Shown one piece after another: positions 37,164 through 45,880 of a DNA stretch of 64,000 bases. The notes beneath the pieces were generated by a model. The model ran no database searches and was not told where the DNA came from. It worked only from the letters and a program-made list of their open reading frames with translations. The stretch covers positions 62,001 through 126,000 of the forward strand of contig NZ_VANI01000011.1 in the NCBI RefSeq assembly GCF_005771435.1, read 5' to 3'. A program made the translations under genes and the position numbers. The first letter of the stretch is position 1, and each line of letters opens with the position of its first letter. This DNA is from Microbulbifer harenosus. Its GTDB lineage: Bacteria > Pseudomonadota > Gammaproteobacteria > Pseudomonadales > Cellvibrionaceae.

Positions 37164-37188
37164 ATACTTGACCAAGGTAGTGGGTTAT
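37164..37188 (+). promoter_or_regulatory. IscR type 1 binding site, proximal, overlapping the isc promoter
   Basis: This 25-base site runs from ATACTTGACC to GTGGGTTAT and matches the type 1 IscR consensus. It contains the probable -35 box TTGACC (37168-37173), and 17 bases later CATACT (37191-37196) serves as -10. Binding of [2Fe-2S]-IscR here would block RNA polymerase, the known autorepression of the operon. Confidence 0.85.
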
Positions 37189-37260
37189 TCCATACTCGCG
37201 CCCCGATTCAATGGTGCGGGCTTATCTGGATGTCCGCGGGCCTGAGTGACAGGAGGCGTT

Positions 37261-37752
37261 ATGCGTTTGACAACCAAGGGGCGGTATGCGGTAACAGCCA
37301 TGCTCGACCTGGCGTTGCACGCGGAGCGTGGCCCCATCAGCCTGGCAGACATTTCCAAGCGCCAGGATATTTCCCTGTCTTATCTGGAACAGCTGTTCTC
37401 CCGCCTGCGTCAGTCCGGTCTGGTATGCAGTGTGCGCGGACCCGGTGGTGGCTACCGTCTGGCGCGGTCCGGCGCGGACATTTGCGTGGCGGAAATCATC
37501 GACGCGGTCAACGAATCTGTCGACGCCACCAGCTGTGGCGGCAACAGCGATTGTTCCGGCGGGGAGCAGTGCCTCACCCACTACCTGTGGACGGATCTCA
37601 GTCGTCAGATCCACGGCTTCCTCAACGGCATCAGCCTCGCGGATCTGGTGGAGCGCTCGGAAGTACAGGAAGTGGCCCGCCGCCAGGATTGCCGCAACGG
37701 GGCAGACGGTACGATTGAACAGAAAGTAGCGATTATCGGCGGCTTGCAGTAA
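37261..37752 (+). CDS. iscR: Fe-S cluster assembly transcription factor IscR
   Basis: IscR is an Rrf2-family regulator that represses isc when it carries a [2Fe-2S] cluster. The 163-aa product starts [17 protein letters not shown] with a winged helix-turn-helix. Its cluster ligands are CGGNSDC and, about seven residues on, CLTHYLW, giving three Cys and the following His. ATG 37261 has AGGAGG seven to eight bases upstream (37252-37256) and is chosen over an in-frame GTG 15 bases earlier. It heads the isc operon. Confidence 0.96.
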   Translation: MRLTTKGRYAVTAMLDLALHAERGPISLADISKRQDISLSYLEQLFSRLRQSGLVCSVRGPGGGYRLARSGADICVAEIIDAVNESVDATSCGGNSDCSGGEQCLTHYLWTDLSRQIHGFLNGISLADLVERSEVQEVARRQDCRNGADGTIEQKVAIIGGLQ

Positions 37753-37755
37753 GGT

Positions 37756-37799
37756 GCCGGCCGCCCTGTCAGGCCAATGGGTACTGACCGGCGTTTTTT
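37756..37799 (+). other. Possible attenuator hairpin between iscR and iscS
   Basis: GCCGG (37756-37760) can pair with CCGGC (37788-37792), with an internal GTCA/TGAC stem, and six T follow. The stem is short and interrupted. It could lower readthrough from iscR into iscS, but the evidence is weak. Confidence 0.3.
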
Positions 37800-37866
37800 C
37801 GCAGAAAAAGCAGCAAGTGACAGCAGTATGGTGCCGGCAGCAACCGGCGAGTGGAGACGAGAGACT

Positions 37867-39081
37867 ATGAAGCTTCCCATTTACCTGGATTATTCGGCAA
37901 CCTGCCCGGTAGACCCGCGCGTCGCCAGTAAAATGGCGGAGCAGTTGACCATGGACGGCAACTTCGGCAACCCGGCCTCCCGCTCACACTTGTTCGGCTG
38001 GAAAGCCGAGGAAGCGGTGGAAGATGCGCGCCGCCAGGTAGCGGAACTGGTCAACGCCGACCCCCGTGAGATCGTGTGGACCAGCGGTGCCACCGAGTCC
38101 GACAATCTCGCCATTAAGGGTGCCGCCCACTTCTACCAGGGCAAGGGCAAGCACATCATCACCTCCAAGATCGAGCATAAAGCGGTGCTCGACACCTGCC
38201 GCCAGCTGGAGCGCGAAGGCTTTGAAGTCACCTACCTGAACCCGAAGGAAGACGGCATCGTCTATCCCGAGCAGGTCGCGGAAGCGCTGCGTGAAGACAC
38301 CATTCTGGTGAGCCTGATGCACGTCAACAATGAGATCGGCGTGGTCAACGACATCGCCGCCATCGGTGAACTGTGCCGCGCGCACAAGGTGATTTTTCAC
38401 GTGGACGCCGCCCAGAGCGCCGGCAAGATCGACATCGACCTGGAAAACACCAAGGTCGATCTGATGTCCTTCTCGGCCCACAAGGCATACGGGCCCAAGG
38501 GTATCGGAGCCCTGTACGTGCGCCGCAAGCCGCGCGTGCGCATTGAGGCGCAGATGCACGGCGGTGGCCACGAGCGCGGCATGCGTTCCGGCACCCTGCC
38601 GACCCACCAGATCGTGGGTATGGGAGAAGCCTTCCGTATTGCCAAAGAGGAAATGGCCGAAGAGGCCAAGCGTCTGCTGGCCCTGCGCGAGCGTTTCTGG
38701 GACCAGATCAAGGATATGGAAGAGGTGCACATCAACGGCTCCGTGGAGCAGCGTGTGCCGGGCAACCTGAATGTGAGCTTCGCGTTCGTAGAGGGTGAGA
38801 GCCTGATCATGTCCCTGAAGGATCTGGCGATTTCCTCCGGCTCCGCCTGTACTTCCGCCAGCCTCGAGCCCAGCTATGTGCTGCGCGCGCTGGGTGTGAA
38901 CGACGAGCTGGCCCACAGCTCCCTGCGCTTCAGTTTTGGCCGTTTCACCACGGAACAGGACGTGGATACCGCGGCCAAAGAAGTAAGAAAGGCGGTGGAA
39001 AAACTGCGCGAGCTGTCCCCGTTGTGGGACATGTACAAAGATGGTGTTGATCTCAGCACCATCGAATGGGCAGCACACTGA
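37867..39081 (+). CDS. iscS: Cysteine desulfurase IscS
   Basis: IscS removes sulfur from cysteine for Fe-S cluster assembly and tRNA thiolation. The 404-aa PLP enzyme starts [12 protein letters not shown], has the PLP-binding Lys in [12 protein letters not shown] near residue 206, and the persulfide Cys in [13 protein letters not shown] near residue 328. The length and motifs are those of the E. coli enzyme. ATG 37867 is preferred to the upstream in-frame frame from 37777, which has no family match. Confidence 0.97.
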   Translation: MKLPIYLDYSATCPVDPRVASKMAEQLTMDGNFGNPASRSHLFGWKAEEAVEDARRQVAELVNADPREIVWTSGATESDNLAIKGAAHFYQGKGKHIITSKIEHKAVLDTCRQLEREGFEVTYLNPKEDGIVYPEQVAEALREDTILVSLMHVNNEIGVVNDIAAIGELCRAHKVIFHVDAAQSAGKIDIDLENTKVDLMSFSAHKAYGPKGIGALYVRRKPRVRIEAQMHGGGHERGMRSGTLPTHQIVGMGEAFRIAKEEMAEEAKRLLALRERFWDQIKDMEEVHINGSVEQRVPGNLNVSFAFVEGESLIMSLKDLAISSGSACTSASLEPSYVLRALGVNDELAHSSLRFSFGRFTTEQDVDTAAKEVRKAVEKLRELSPLWDMYKDGVDLSTIEWAAH

Positions 39082-39127
39082 TTTGCTGCTCAAGGCGGCA
39101 TTGGAAACGAATTGAGAGGGTACAGTC

Positions 39128-39532
39128 ATGGCCTACAGCGATAAAGTAATTGACCACTATGAACACCCCCGCAATGTCGGTCGCATGGACGACAAAGCGG
39201 ACAACGTGGGCACCGGCATGGTCGGCGCGCCGGCCTGTGGCGACGTGATGCGTCTGCAGATCCAGGTGAACGACGCCGGCATCATTGAAGACGCCAAGTT
39301 CAAAACCTATGGTTGCGGGTCCGCCATCGCCTCCAGCTCCCTGCTCACCGAGTGGGTGAAGGGCAAGACCCTGGACGAAGCGGTGCAGATCAAGAACACC
39401 CAGATCGCCGAAGAGCTGGCGCTGCCGCCGGTGAAAATCCACTGTTCCGTGCTGGCGGAAGACGCCATCAAGGCGGCGGTGCGCAATATCCGCGAGAAAC
39501 GCGGCGAGACGGTGGAAGAAGCCGCGGGTTAA
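39128..39532 (+). CDS. iscU: Fe-S cluster scaffold protein IscU
   Basis: IscU is the scaffold on which [2Fe-2S] clusters are built from IscS sulfur. The 134-aa product retains the three cluster cysteines: GAPACGD near residue 37, YGCGSA near 63 and KIHCSV near 106. The LPPVK motif that binds the HscA chaperone precedes the last Cys. It lies 46 bases after iscS and 46 before iscA. Confidence 0.97.
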   Translation: MAYSDKVIDHYEHPRNVGRMDDKADNVGTGMVGAPACGDVMRLQIQVNDAGIIEDAKFKTYGCGSAIASSSLLTEWVKGKTLDEAVQIKNTQIAEELALPPVKIHCSVLAEDAIKAAVRNIREKRGETVEEAAG

Positions 39533-39578
39533 GCCCGGGTTTTCTGCGTTAACCTGGCGGTAAGGAGTAGCAGAGCAT

Positions 39579-39902
39579 ATGGCCATTACCATGACCGAAG
39601 CGGCCCAGGCACATGTTGCCAAACAGCTGGCCAGTCGCGGCAAGGGCATCGGCATCCGTGTCGGTGTAAAAACCGCCGGCTGCTCCGGTATGGCATATGT
39701 ACTGGAGTTTGTAGATCAGGCCGAGGCGGAAGACGAAGTGTTTGAAGCCGGCGGCGTAAAACTGGTGGTCGACCCGAAAAGCCTCGCCTACCTCGACGGG
39801 ACCGAACTGGATTTCGTCAAGGAAGGGTTGAACGAAGGCTTCGCCTTCAAGAACCCGAACGTCAAGAACGAGTGCGGCTGCGGCGAAAGCTTTCACGTTT
39901 AA
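39579..39902 (+). CDS. iscA: A-type Fe-S carrier protein IscA
   Basis: IscA accepts and delivers Fe-S clusters. The 107-aa product has the three conserved Cys: [10 protein letters not shown] near residue 35 and NECGCGES near residues 99 and 101. It closes the scaffold half of the operon and is followed by a strong hairpin with a T-run. Confidence 0.96.
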   Translation: MAITMTEAAQAHVAKQLASRGKGIGIRVGVKTAGCSGMAYVLEFVDQAEAEDEVFEAGGVKLVVDPKSLAYLDGTELDFVKEGLNEGFAFKNPNVKNECGCGESFHV

Positions 39903-39923
39903 CGGAAAACTTTCTGGCAGCAG

Positions 39924-39957
39924 AAGGCCGGATGCCAGGGCGCATACCGGCCTTTTT
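39924..39957 (+). terminator. Intrinsic terminator inside the isc operon, between iscA and hscB
   Basis: AAGGCCGG pairs with CCGGCCTT, the stem extends inward by ATGC/GCAT, and five T follow. It lies 22 bases after the iscA stop. It would reduce transcription of hscB-hscA-fdx-iscX relative to iscRSUA. Confidence 0.8.
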
Positions 39958-39996
39958 GCTATAGAACCTTCGGCAAACTGAAATGAAACTTTCTTT

Positions 39997-40521
39997 ATGA
40001 AGCTGCAGCAGAACCATTTCGAAATTTTCGGCCTGCCGCAGACCTATGAGGTGGACCGCCAGGTGTTGACCAAGCGCTACCGGGAGCTGCAGCAGGAGTT
40101 CCACCCGGACCGCTTCGCGGCGAAATCCGAGCGCGAGCAGATGTTGTCCATGCAGTATGCGGCGCAGATCAACGAGGCCAACAATACCCTCAAAGACCCG
40201 GTGGCGCGCGCGCAATACCTGCTGCAGCTGGCCGGTATCGAGATCCATCCCGAGCAGACCACCGCCGACGGCGAATTCCTGATGCAGCAGATGATCCTGC
40301 GCGAGCGCTTGGAAGACGTGCGCGATGCCGGCGACCCGGAAGCGGAGCTGGAAGAGTTAGGCAGTGATGCCGACGAGCTCTTCCGTGCACAGGAGCAGGC
40401 TTTTTCCGCGAGCCTGGGAAATCAGGCACTGGATGCGGCCAGCGCCGCGCTGCTGAAAATGCAGTTTCTCGCCAAGTTGCGCCGGCAGATCGACGCGCTT
40501 GAAGAAGAACTACTGGACTGA
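39997..40521 (+). CDS. hscB: Fe-S co-chaperone HscB (J-domain)
   Basis: HscB is the J-domain partner that delivers IscU to HscA and stimulates its ATPase. The 174-aa product has the HPD motif in EFHPDRFAAKSE near residue 34 and a C-terminal three-helix bundle rich in Glu and Leu. There is a 94-base gap upstream that contains a terminator. Confidence 0.94.
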   Translation: MKLQQNHFEIFGLPQTYEVDRQVLTKRYRELQQEFHPDRFAAKSEREQMLSMQYAAQINEANNTLKDPVARAQYLLQLAGIEIHPEQTTADGEFLMQQMILRERLEDVRDAGDPEAELEELGSDADELFRAQEQAFSASLGNQALDAASAALLKMQFLAKLRRQIDALEEELLD

Positions 40522-40546
40522 ACGTATATAAGTTGTTGAAAGCACT

Positions 40547-42427
40547 ATGGCACTACTGCAGATTTCCGAACCCGGCCAGACCCCCGAACCCCACCAGCGC
40601 AAGCGCGCGGTAGGTATCGACCTCGGCACCACCAACTCTCTGGTGGCCACGGTGCGCAGTGGGACGGCGGAAGCTCTGCCGGCAGAAGACGGGCGCGTGA
40701 TACTGCCCTCTGCCGTTCGCTACCTCGAAGACGGCGTGGAAGTTGGCTACGGCGCGCGCGCCGCCGCCGGCGGCGACCCCTACAACACCCTGATTTCCAT
40801 CAAGCGCTTTATGGGGCGCGGCCTCGCCGATATCAAACATTTCGGCGAGCAGCTGCCCTACAATTTCGCCGCGGACACGGCGGGTATGCCGTCCATTGAG
40901 ACTGTGGCCGGTGCGGTGAACCCGGTGCAGGTGTCCGCGGAAATTCTCAAGGTGCTCGCCCAGCGTGGTGCCGAATCCCTCGGCGGCCCGCTCGATGGCG
41001 CGGTGATCACCGTGCCTGCGTATTTTGATGAGGCTCAGCGCCAGGCCACCAAAGACGCCGCGAAACTGGCTGGCCTCAAGGTGCTACGCCTGCTGAACGA
41101 GCCCACCGCCGCGGCCGTGGCCTACGGCCTCGACAAGGCCGAAGAGGGCGGCGACGTGGCAGACAAGACCATCGCGGTGTACGACCTTGGCGGCGGCACG
41201 TTTGATATTTCCATCCTGCGTCTGTCCAAAGGCGTGTTTGAAGTGCTCGCCACCGGTGGTGACAGTGCTCTTGGTGGCGACGACTTCGACCGCGCGGTGG
41301 CGGAGTGGATAGCGGTGGAGGCCGGCCTCGGCACCGACCTCGATGCCGCCACCCAGCGCAAACTGTTGGACATTGCCTGTGCGGCCAAGGAAGCCCTTGC
41401 CGCGGAAACTTCGGTGCCAATGGCCTACGACCACTGGTCCGGCGCACTGACCCGCGACGGGTTGGCCGAATTGATCGACCCGCTGATCGGCAAAACCCTG
41501 CGCGCCTGCAAGCGCGCGCTGCGGGATGCGGGCCTCGATACCGCCGATGTGGAAGAAGTGGTGCTGGTAGGCGGGTCCACAAGAACCCTGCGGGTGCGGG
41601 AAAAAGTACAGGAGTTTTTCGGTCGCGAGCCCCACGCGGACATCGATCCGGATCAGGTGGTTGCCATTGGTGCCGCGATCCAGGCGGATGTGCTGGTGGG
41701 CAACAAATCCCGCGAGGACCTGCTGTTGCTGGATGTGATCCCGCTGTCCCTGGGTATCGAGACCATGGGTGGACTCACGGAGAAGCTGATCCACCGCAAC
41801 ACCACCATTCCGGTGGCCAAGGCCCAGGAGTTCACCACCTTCAAGGACGGCCAGACTGCTATGGCCATCCACGTGGTGCAGGGCGAGCGCGAACTGGTGA
41901 AAGACTGTCGCTCACTGGCGCGCTTCGAACTGCGCGGTATTCCGCCCATGGTGGCGGGTGCGGCGCATATCCGCGTGACCTTTCAGGTGGATGCGGACGG
42001 CCTGCTGGCGGTCAGTGCCGTGGAGAAAAGCAGTGGTGTGGCCGCGGAAATCACCGTCAAGCCGTCCTACGGTCTTGAGGATTCCGATATTACCCGCATG
42101 TTGCAGGACTCTTACGCCAACGCCGAGGAAGACATCGCCGCGCGCGCCCTGCGCGAGGCTCAGGTCGAGGCGGAGCGCACCCTGGAAGCTATGTTGGTCG
42201 CCTTGCAGGAAGACGGTGCGGAACTGCTGGACGAGCGCGAACTCGGCGAGCTGGAGCGTGCCATGGAAGCGCTGCGCCTCGCGCACAACGGCGGCACGCC
42301 GGAGGAAATCCGCAACCGTATCGACGCGTTGAACACGCTGTCCGAGCCTTACGCCGCCCGCCGCATGGACAAGTCCATCAAGCGCGCCATGCAGGGCCAC
42401 AGCCTGGATGAATTTGATAAGCCCTGA
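40547..42427 (+). CDS. hscA: Fe-S assembly chaperone HscA (Hsp70 class)
   Basis: HscA is the specialised Hsp70 that binds the LPPVK peptide of IscU and promotes cluster transfer. The 626-aa product has the Hsp70 nucleotide motifs [14 protein letters not shown] near residue 23, [12 protein letters not shown] near 206 and [13 protein letters not shown] near 342, and a substrate-binding C-terminal half. A 20-base direct duplication covers the final codons and stop, so a second copy of the gene's end lies just after it. Confidence 0.96.
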   Translation: MALLQISEPGQTPEPHQRKRAVGIDLGTTNSLVATVRSGTAEALPAEDGRVILPSAVRYLEDGVEVGYGARAAAGGDPYNTLISIKRFMGRGLADIKHFGEQLPYNFAADTAGMPSIETVAGAVNPVQVSAEILKVLAQRGAESLGGPLDGAVITVPAYFDEAQRQATKDAAKLAGLKVLRLLNEPTAAAVAYGLDKAEEGGDVADKTIAVYDLGGGTFDISILRLSKGVFEVLATGGDSALGGDDFDRAVAEWIAVEAGLGTDLDAATQRKLLDIACAAKEALAAETSVPMAYDHWSGALTRDGLAELIDPLIGKTLRACKRALRDAGLDTADVEEVVLVGGSTRTLRVREKVQEFFGREPHADIDPDQVVAIGAAIQADVLVGNKSREDLLLLDVIPLSLGIETMGGLTEKLIHRNTTIPVAKAQEFTTFKDGQTAMAIHVVQGERELVKDCRSLARFELRGIPPMVAGAAHIRVTFQVDADGLLAVSAVEKSSGVAAEITVKPSYGLEDSDITRMLQDSYANAEEDIAARALREAQVEAERTLEAMLVALQEDGAELLDERELGELERAMEALRLAHNGGTPEEIRNRIDALNTLSEPYAARRMDKSIKRAMQGHSLDEFDKP

Positions 42428-42452
42428 GGGCCATTTGATAAGCCCTGAGGGC
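42412..42452 (+). repeat. Short tandem duplication of the hscA stop region
   Basis: ATTTGATAAGCCCTGAGGGC occurs at 42412-42431 and again at 42433-42452, separated by one base. The first copy includes the last codons and stop of hscA. Confidence 0.9.
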
Positions 42453-42476
42453 AGTGACTGAGTGAGAGTTTGAGTT

Positions 42477-42815
42477 ATGCCGAAGATCGTATTCCTGCCG
42501 CATCCAGAGCTGTGCCCGGAAGGCAAGGTCATTGAAGTGGAACCGGGCATCACCGTGTGCGACGCCGCGCTGCAGAATGGTGTGGAGATTGAGCACGCCT
42601 GCGAAAAGTCCTGCGCCTGTACCACCTGTCACGTGATTGTGCGCGAGGGTTTTGACTCCCTGGGTGAGCCGGACGAGCTGGAAGAAGACCTGCTGGACAA
42701 GGCCTGGGGCCTGGAGCCGGAGTCGCGCCTGTCCTGTCAGGCGGTGGTAGATAAGGAAGATCTGGTGGTCGAGATTCCCAAATACACCATCAACCAGGTT
42801 TCCGAGCGCCATTAA
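42477..42815 (+). CDS. fdx: ISC system [2Fe-2S] ferredoxin Fdx
   Basis: Fdx donates electrons for Fe-S cluster assembly. The 112-aa product has the plant/vertebrate-type ligand pattern, C in HACEKSCACTTC (C-x5-C-x2-C) near residues 42-51, and the fourth Cys in RLSCQAVV near residue 87. It lies between hscA and iscX as in E. coli. Confidence 0.96.
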   Translation: MPKIVFLPHPELCPEGKVIEVEPGITVCDAALQNGVEIEHACEKSCACTTCHVIVREGFDSLGEPDELEEDLLDKAWGLEPESRLSCQAVVDKEDLVVEIPKYTINQVSERH

Positions 42816-42827
42816 GGGGGCACACCG

Positions 42828-43022
42828 ATGAAGTGGACGGATATTCACGATATCGCCATCGAACTCGCGGACAACTATCCGGACGTGGACCCGCTTGCGG
42901 TCAACTTCGTCGACCTGCGTAAATGGGTGATGGAGCTGCCGGATTTTGACGACGATCCCAACCGCTGTGGCGAGAAGATCCTGGAGGCCATTCAGGCGGC
43001 CTGGATCGAGGAAAACAAATAA
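42828..43022 (+). CDS. iscX: Fe-S assembly protein IscX
   Basis: IscX is a small acidic protein that binds IscS and iron and modulates cluster assembly. The 64-aa product starts MKWTDIHDIAIELADNYPD, with the acidic cluster DFDDDPNRCGEKILEAIQAAW characteristic of the family. It is the last gene of the operon. GGGGG precedes the ATG. Confidence 0.95.
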   Translation: MKWTDIHDIAIELADNYPDVDPLAVNFVDLRKWVMELPDFDDDPNRCGEKILEAIQAAWIEENK

Positions 43023-43045
43023 GCCTCATTTTGCGCGCCGCCTCT

Positions 43046-43090
43046 TGTAGGAGCCTGCTTGCGAGTTCGCCTGCAAGGCAGGCTCCTACA
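43046..43090. repeat. REP-like palindrome, unit 1
   Basis: TGTAGGAGCCTGCTTGCGAG and its near reverse complement ending GGCAGGCTCCTACA form a 45-base hairpin 24 bases after iscX. It belongs to the family also seen at 43733, 46941, 51780 and 53411. Confidence 0.85.
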
Positions 43091-43139
43091 GGTCGCTCAG
43101 CGGCCAAATCAAACAGTACAAACTTCACCCCACTACGCG

Positions 43140-43145
43140 TATAAT
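43140..43145 (+). promoter_or_regulatory. Candidate -10 box upstream of ndk
   Basis: A perfect TATAAT lies about 138 bases before the ndk ATG. The best -35 at 17-base spacing (TACAAA) is poor. Transcripts from here would pass through the hairpin at 43209-43232 before reaching ndk. Confidence 0.35.
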
Positions 43146-43208
43146 CCGCCCTCCGCGAACCGGGATTGGTTAAATAATCGTCAGTTCGCCGTGAGAGAGA
43201 ATTCAGGG

Positions 43209-43232
43209 AAGAGCAACTCCGGTTGCTCTTTT
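43209..43232 (+). terminator. Hairpin with T-run between iscX and ndk
   Basis: AAGAGCAAC pairs with GTTGCTCTT around a three-base loop (TCC plus G), followed by TT. It could end the isc transcript or act as a leader attenuator for ndk if the TATAAT at 43140 is used. Confidence 0.65.
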
Positions 43233-43282
43233 CGTATCTGTTGAAAACGTAATTATCTATAAACCTGAAATTGGAGAAAAAC

Positions 43283-43708
43283 ATGGCCCTGGAACGCACC
43301 CTGTCCATTATCAAGCCGGACGCCGTAGCCAAGAACGTCATCGGTGAAATCGAGAGCCGCTTTGAGAAAGCCGGTCTGCGCATTGTTGCCATGAAGATGG
43401 TTCAGCTGTCCCGCGAGAAGGCCGAAGGCTTCTACGCCGAGCACAAAGAGCGTCCTTTCTTCAAGGATCTGGTGGATTTCATGACTTCCGGCCCGGTTGT
43501 TGTACAGGTTCTGGAAGGCGAGAACGCGGTGAAAGCCAACCGCGACCTGATGGGCGCCACCAACCCGAAAGAAGCCGAAGCCGGCACCATCCGCGCTGAC
43601 TTTGCCGAGAGCATCGACGCCAACGCGGTACACGGTTCCGACTCCACCACTTCCGCCGAGCGCGAAGTGAGCTACTTCTTCTCTGCAGAAGAAATCTGCG
43701 CGCGTTAA
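43283..43708 (+). CDS. ndk: Nucleoside diphosphate kinase
   Basis: Ndk balances nucleoside triphosphate pools by phosphate transfer through a phospho-histidine. The 141-aa product starts [15 protein letters not shown] and has the active His in [12 protein letters not shown] at residue 117. ATG 43283 is preceded by GGAGAAA at 43273-43279. An upstream in-frame TTG would add four residues and is less likely. It is followed by rlmN as in many gammaproteobacteria. Confidence 0.96.
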   Translation: MALERTLSIIKPDAVAKNVIGEIESRFEKAGLRIVAMKMVQLSREKAEGFYAEHKERPFFKDLVDFMTSGPVVVQVLEGENAVKANRDLMGATNPKEAEAGTIRADFAESIDANAVHGSDSTTSAEREVSYFFSAEEICAR

Positions 43709-43732
43709 TTGCTGATTTCCGGCAATTAACCC

Positions 43733-43802
43733 TGTAGGAGCCTGCCTTGCAGGCGAATAGTCCGGAGCTCCGAACCGTTCGCCGGCAAGGCCGGCTCCTA
43801 CA
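43733..43802. repeat. REP-like palindromic pair, unit 2 (ndk-rlmN gap)
   Basis: TGTAGGAGCCTGCCTTGCAG and an inverted partner ending GCCGGCTCCTACA are separated by a short spacer that itself contains CCGGAGCTCCG. The block fills most of the ndk-rlmN gap. Confidence 0.88.
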
Positions 43803-43845
43803 GGCGTACCCAAATTACGCACCGGATCCGGTGCAAGGTGAATCC

Positions 43846-45027
43846 ATGAGCGACGTACAGACAGTGCAAGCTTCTACCGAAAGCGCCGAACGAACCGAAA
43901 AAGTAAACCTGTTGGGCCTGTCCGTAGATAAGCTCGCTGCGTTCTTTGATGGTCTCGGTGAAAAGCGCTTCCGCGCGGTACAGGTGCTGAAATGGATTCA
44001 CCAGAACGGCGCCGACGATTTCGAACAGATGACGAATGTCAGCAAGGCGCTGCGCGCAAAGCTGGCGGAAGTGGCCGAGATCCGCGCCCCCAAAGTCCTG
44101 AAGCAGATGGACTCCGCCGACGGCACGCGCAAATGGCTGATCGAAGTGACCGGCGGCAATGTGATCGAGACCGTATTCATTCCCGACGGTGAGCGCGGCA
44201 CCCTGTGCGTGTCCTCCCAGGTGGGTTGTTCCCTCGACTGCAGCTTCTGCGCCACCGGCAAGCAGGGCTTCAACCGCGACCTGACGGCGGCCGAGATCAT
44301 CGGCCAGGTGTGGATCGCGTGTAAATCCTTCGGGCAGTTGCAGCCGCCCGTGAAGAAGCAAGAGCGCCCGCGCAAGGTGACCAACGTGGTGATGATGGGC
44401 ATGGGTGAACCCCTGCTCAACTTCGACAATGTGGTCGACGCGATGAACCTGATGATGGAAGACAACGCCTACGGCATTTCCAAGCGCAGAGTTACGTTGA
44501 GCACCTCCGGTGTGGTGCCGGCACTGGACCGCCTGGCGGAAGTGACCGATGTCAGCCTGGCCATCTCCCTGCACGCGCCCAACGATGAGCTGCGCAACGA
44601 GCTGGTGCCGATCAACAAGAAATACCCCATCGCCATGCTGCTCGACAGCGCCAAGCGCTATATCGAGAGCATGCCCGACAATCATCGCAAGATGACCATC
44701 GAGTACACCATGATCCGGGACGTGAACGACCGCCCCGAGCACGCCGAACAACTGGGCGAGCTGCTGCGTGATGTGCCGGTAAAGATAAATCTGATACCCT
44801 TCAATCCGTTCGAGCTGTCCGACTATCAACGGGTCAGCAATAACGCTTTGCGACGTTTTCAACAGATTTTGTTGGACAAAGGCTATACCGTAACCGTGCG
44901 TACCACCCGGGGCGACGACATCGCCGCGGCCTGTGGCCAGCTGGCCGGCCAGGTGAATGACCGCACCCGTCGCTCGGAGCGCTACCGCAACGCGGAGCGC
45001 CCGGTGCGGATCGTCGGGCAGGCCTGA
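43846..45027 (+). CDS. rlmN: Dual-specificity 23S rRNA/tRNA adenine C2-methyltransferase RlmN
   Basis: RlmN is a radical-SAM enzyme that methylates A2503 of 23S rRNA and A37 of some tRNAs. The 393-aa product has the radical-SAM CxxxCxxC motif in [15 protein letters not shown] near residue 131, and the catalytic Cys in [10 protein letters not shown] near the C-terminus. ATG 43846 is chosen because AAGGTG lies six bases before it. The open frame extends upstream through the REP element, which is unlikely to be translated. It overlaps nothing and is followed by pilF. Confidence 0.95.
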   Translation: MSDVQTVQASTESAERTEKVNLLGLSVDKLAAFFDGLGEKRFRAVQVLKWIHQNGADDFEQMTNVSKALRAKLAEVAEIRAPKVLKQMDSADGTRKWLIEVTGGNVIETVFIPDGERGTLCVSSQVGCSLDCSFCATGKQGFNRDLTAAEIIGQVWIACKSFGQLQPPVKKQERPRKVTNVVMMGMGEPLLNFDNVVDAMNLMMEDNAYGISKRRVTLSTSGVVPALDRLAEVTDVSLAISLHAPNDELRNELVPINKKYPIAMLLDSAKRYIESMPDNHRKMTIEYTMIRDVNDRPEHAEQLGELLRDVPVKINLIPFNPFELSDYQRVSNNALRRFQQILLDKGYTVTVRTTRGDDIAAACGQLAGQVNDRTRRSERYRNAERPVRIVGQA

Positions 45028-45094
45028 TATTTGCATTGCCGGAAATCGGCGTGCGCCCGTGGTAAACGCACCCGATAACGACAAGGTGAAGCTC

Positions 45095-45880
45095 GTGTTT
45101 GCAAGAATTTCCAGCCCGGCAGTATTGGCCGGACTCCTCCTCAGCCTGTTGCTGGGCGGCTGTGTCAGCTCTGGCCCCGGCAAGTCCGTGGATCTCGACA
45201 AGGCGCGGGAGACCCATATCCAGTTGGGGCTGCGCTATCTGCAGAGCGGCAGTGAAAACCGGGAACTGGCCCGCCATCACTTCCAGAAAGCGCTCGAACT
45301 GGGCCGGAAAGATCCGCAGGCGCACCATGGCCTGGCGCTGCTGTATCAGGCCGACAAGGAAAATGCCGTGGCGGAGTCCCATTTCAAGAAGGCGCTGCGC
45401 TACGACAGCAAGTTTTCCATGGCACGGGTGAACTACGGCGCCTTTCTGTACCAGCAGGAGCGCTACCGCGATGCCAAAGCGCAGTTTCAGGTCGCCTCCG
45501 AAGATCTCACCTACAATCGCCGCTCCTATGCGCTCGCCAACCTCGGCCGCGCCGAGTTGCGGTTGGGAGAGAGTGACGCCGCCGAGGCGGCCTTCATGAA
45601 GGCGCTTTCTCTCAGCCCCAATATGTCTTTGGCGCAACTGGAGCTGGCGGAGCTCAAGTTTGCGAAGGGCGATTACGCACAGGCAAAGCAGTATCTCGAC
45701 CGCTACAGCGACAAGAATCGTCAGGTGCCGCAGTCCCTATGGTTGGGGATTCGCATCGAGAAAATTTTTGGCAATCGGGACAAGGAAAGGAGTTACGCCC
45801 TGGCGCTGAAAAACCTCTTTCCCTATTCAGCGGAAACGCTGAAGTACCAGCAGATGATGGCCGAAAATGAGCAGCAGTAA
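45095..45880 (+). CDS. pilF: Type IV pilus biogenesis lipoprotein PilF (PilW), TPR protein
   Basis: PilF is the outer-membrane pilotin that helps assemble the PilQ secretin. The 261-aa product starts at GTG 45095 with AAGGTGA six bases upstream, giving a short signal with lipobox LLGGC at about residue 24. Six or so tetratricopeptide repeats follow, for example ARHHFQKALELGRKDPQAHH. Several in-frame upstream starts exist but they overlap rlmN and lack a ribosome site. It overlaps rodZ by 14 bases. Confidence 0.92.
   Translation: MFARISSPAVLAGLLLSLLLGGCVSSGPGKSVDLDKARETHIQLGLRYLQSGSENRELARHHFQKALELGRKDPQAHHGLALLYQADKENAVAESHFKKALRYDSKFSMARVNYGAFLYQQERYRDAKAQFQVASEDLTYNRRSYALANLGRAELRLGESDAAEAAFMKALSLSPNMSLAQLELAELKFAKGDYAQAKQYLDRYSDKNRQVPQSLWLGIRIEKIFGNRDKERSYALALKNLFPYSAETLKYQQMMAENEQQ

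Noticed and set aside
43747..43845. Longer N-terminus of RlmN starting within the REP element
   Set aside because: The extra 33 residues are encoded by palindromic repeat and ATG 43846 has a good Shine-Dalgarno.
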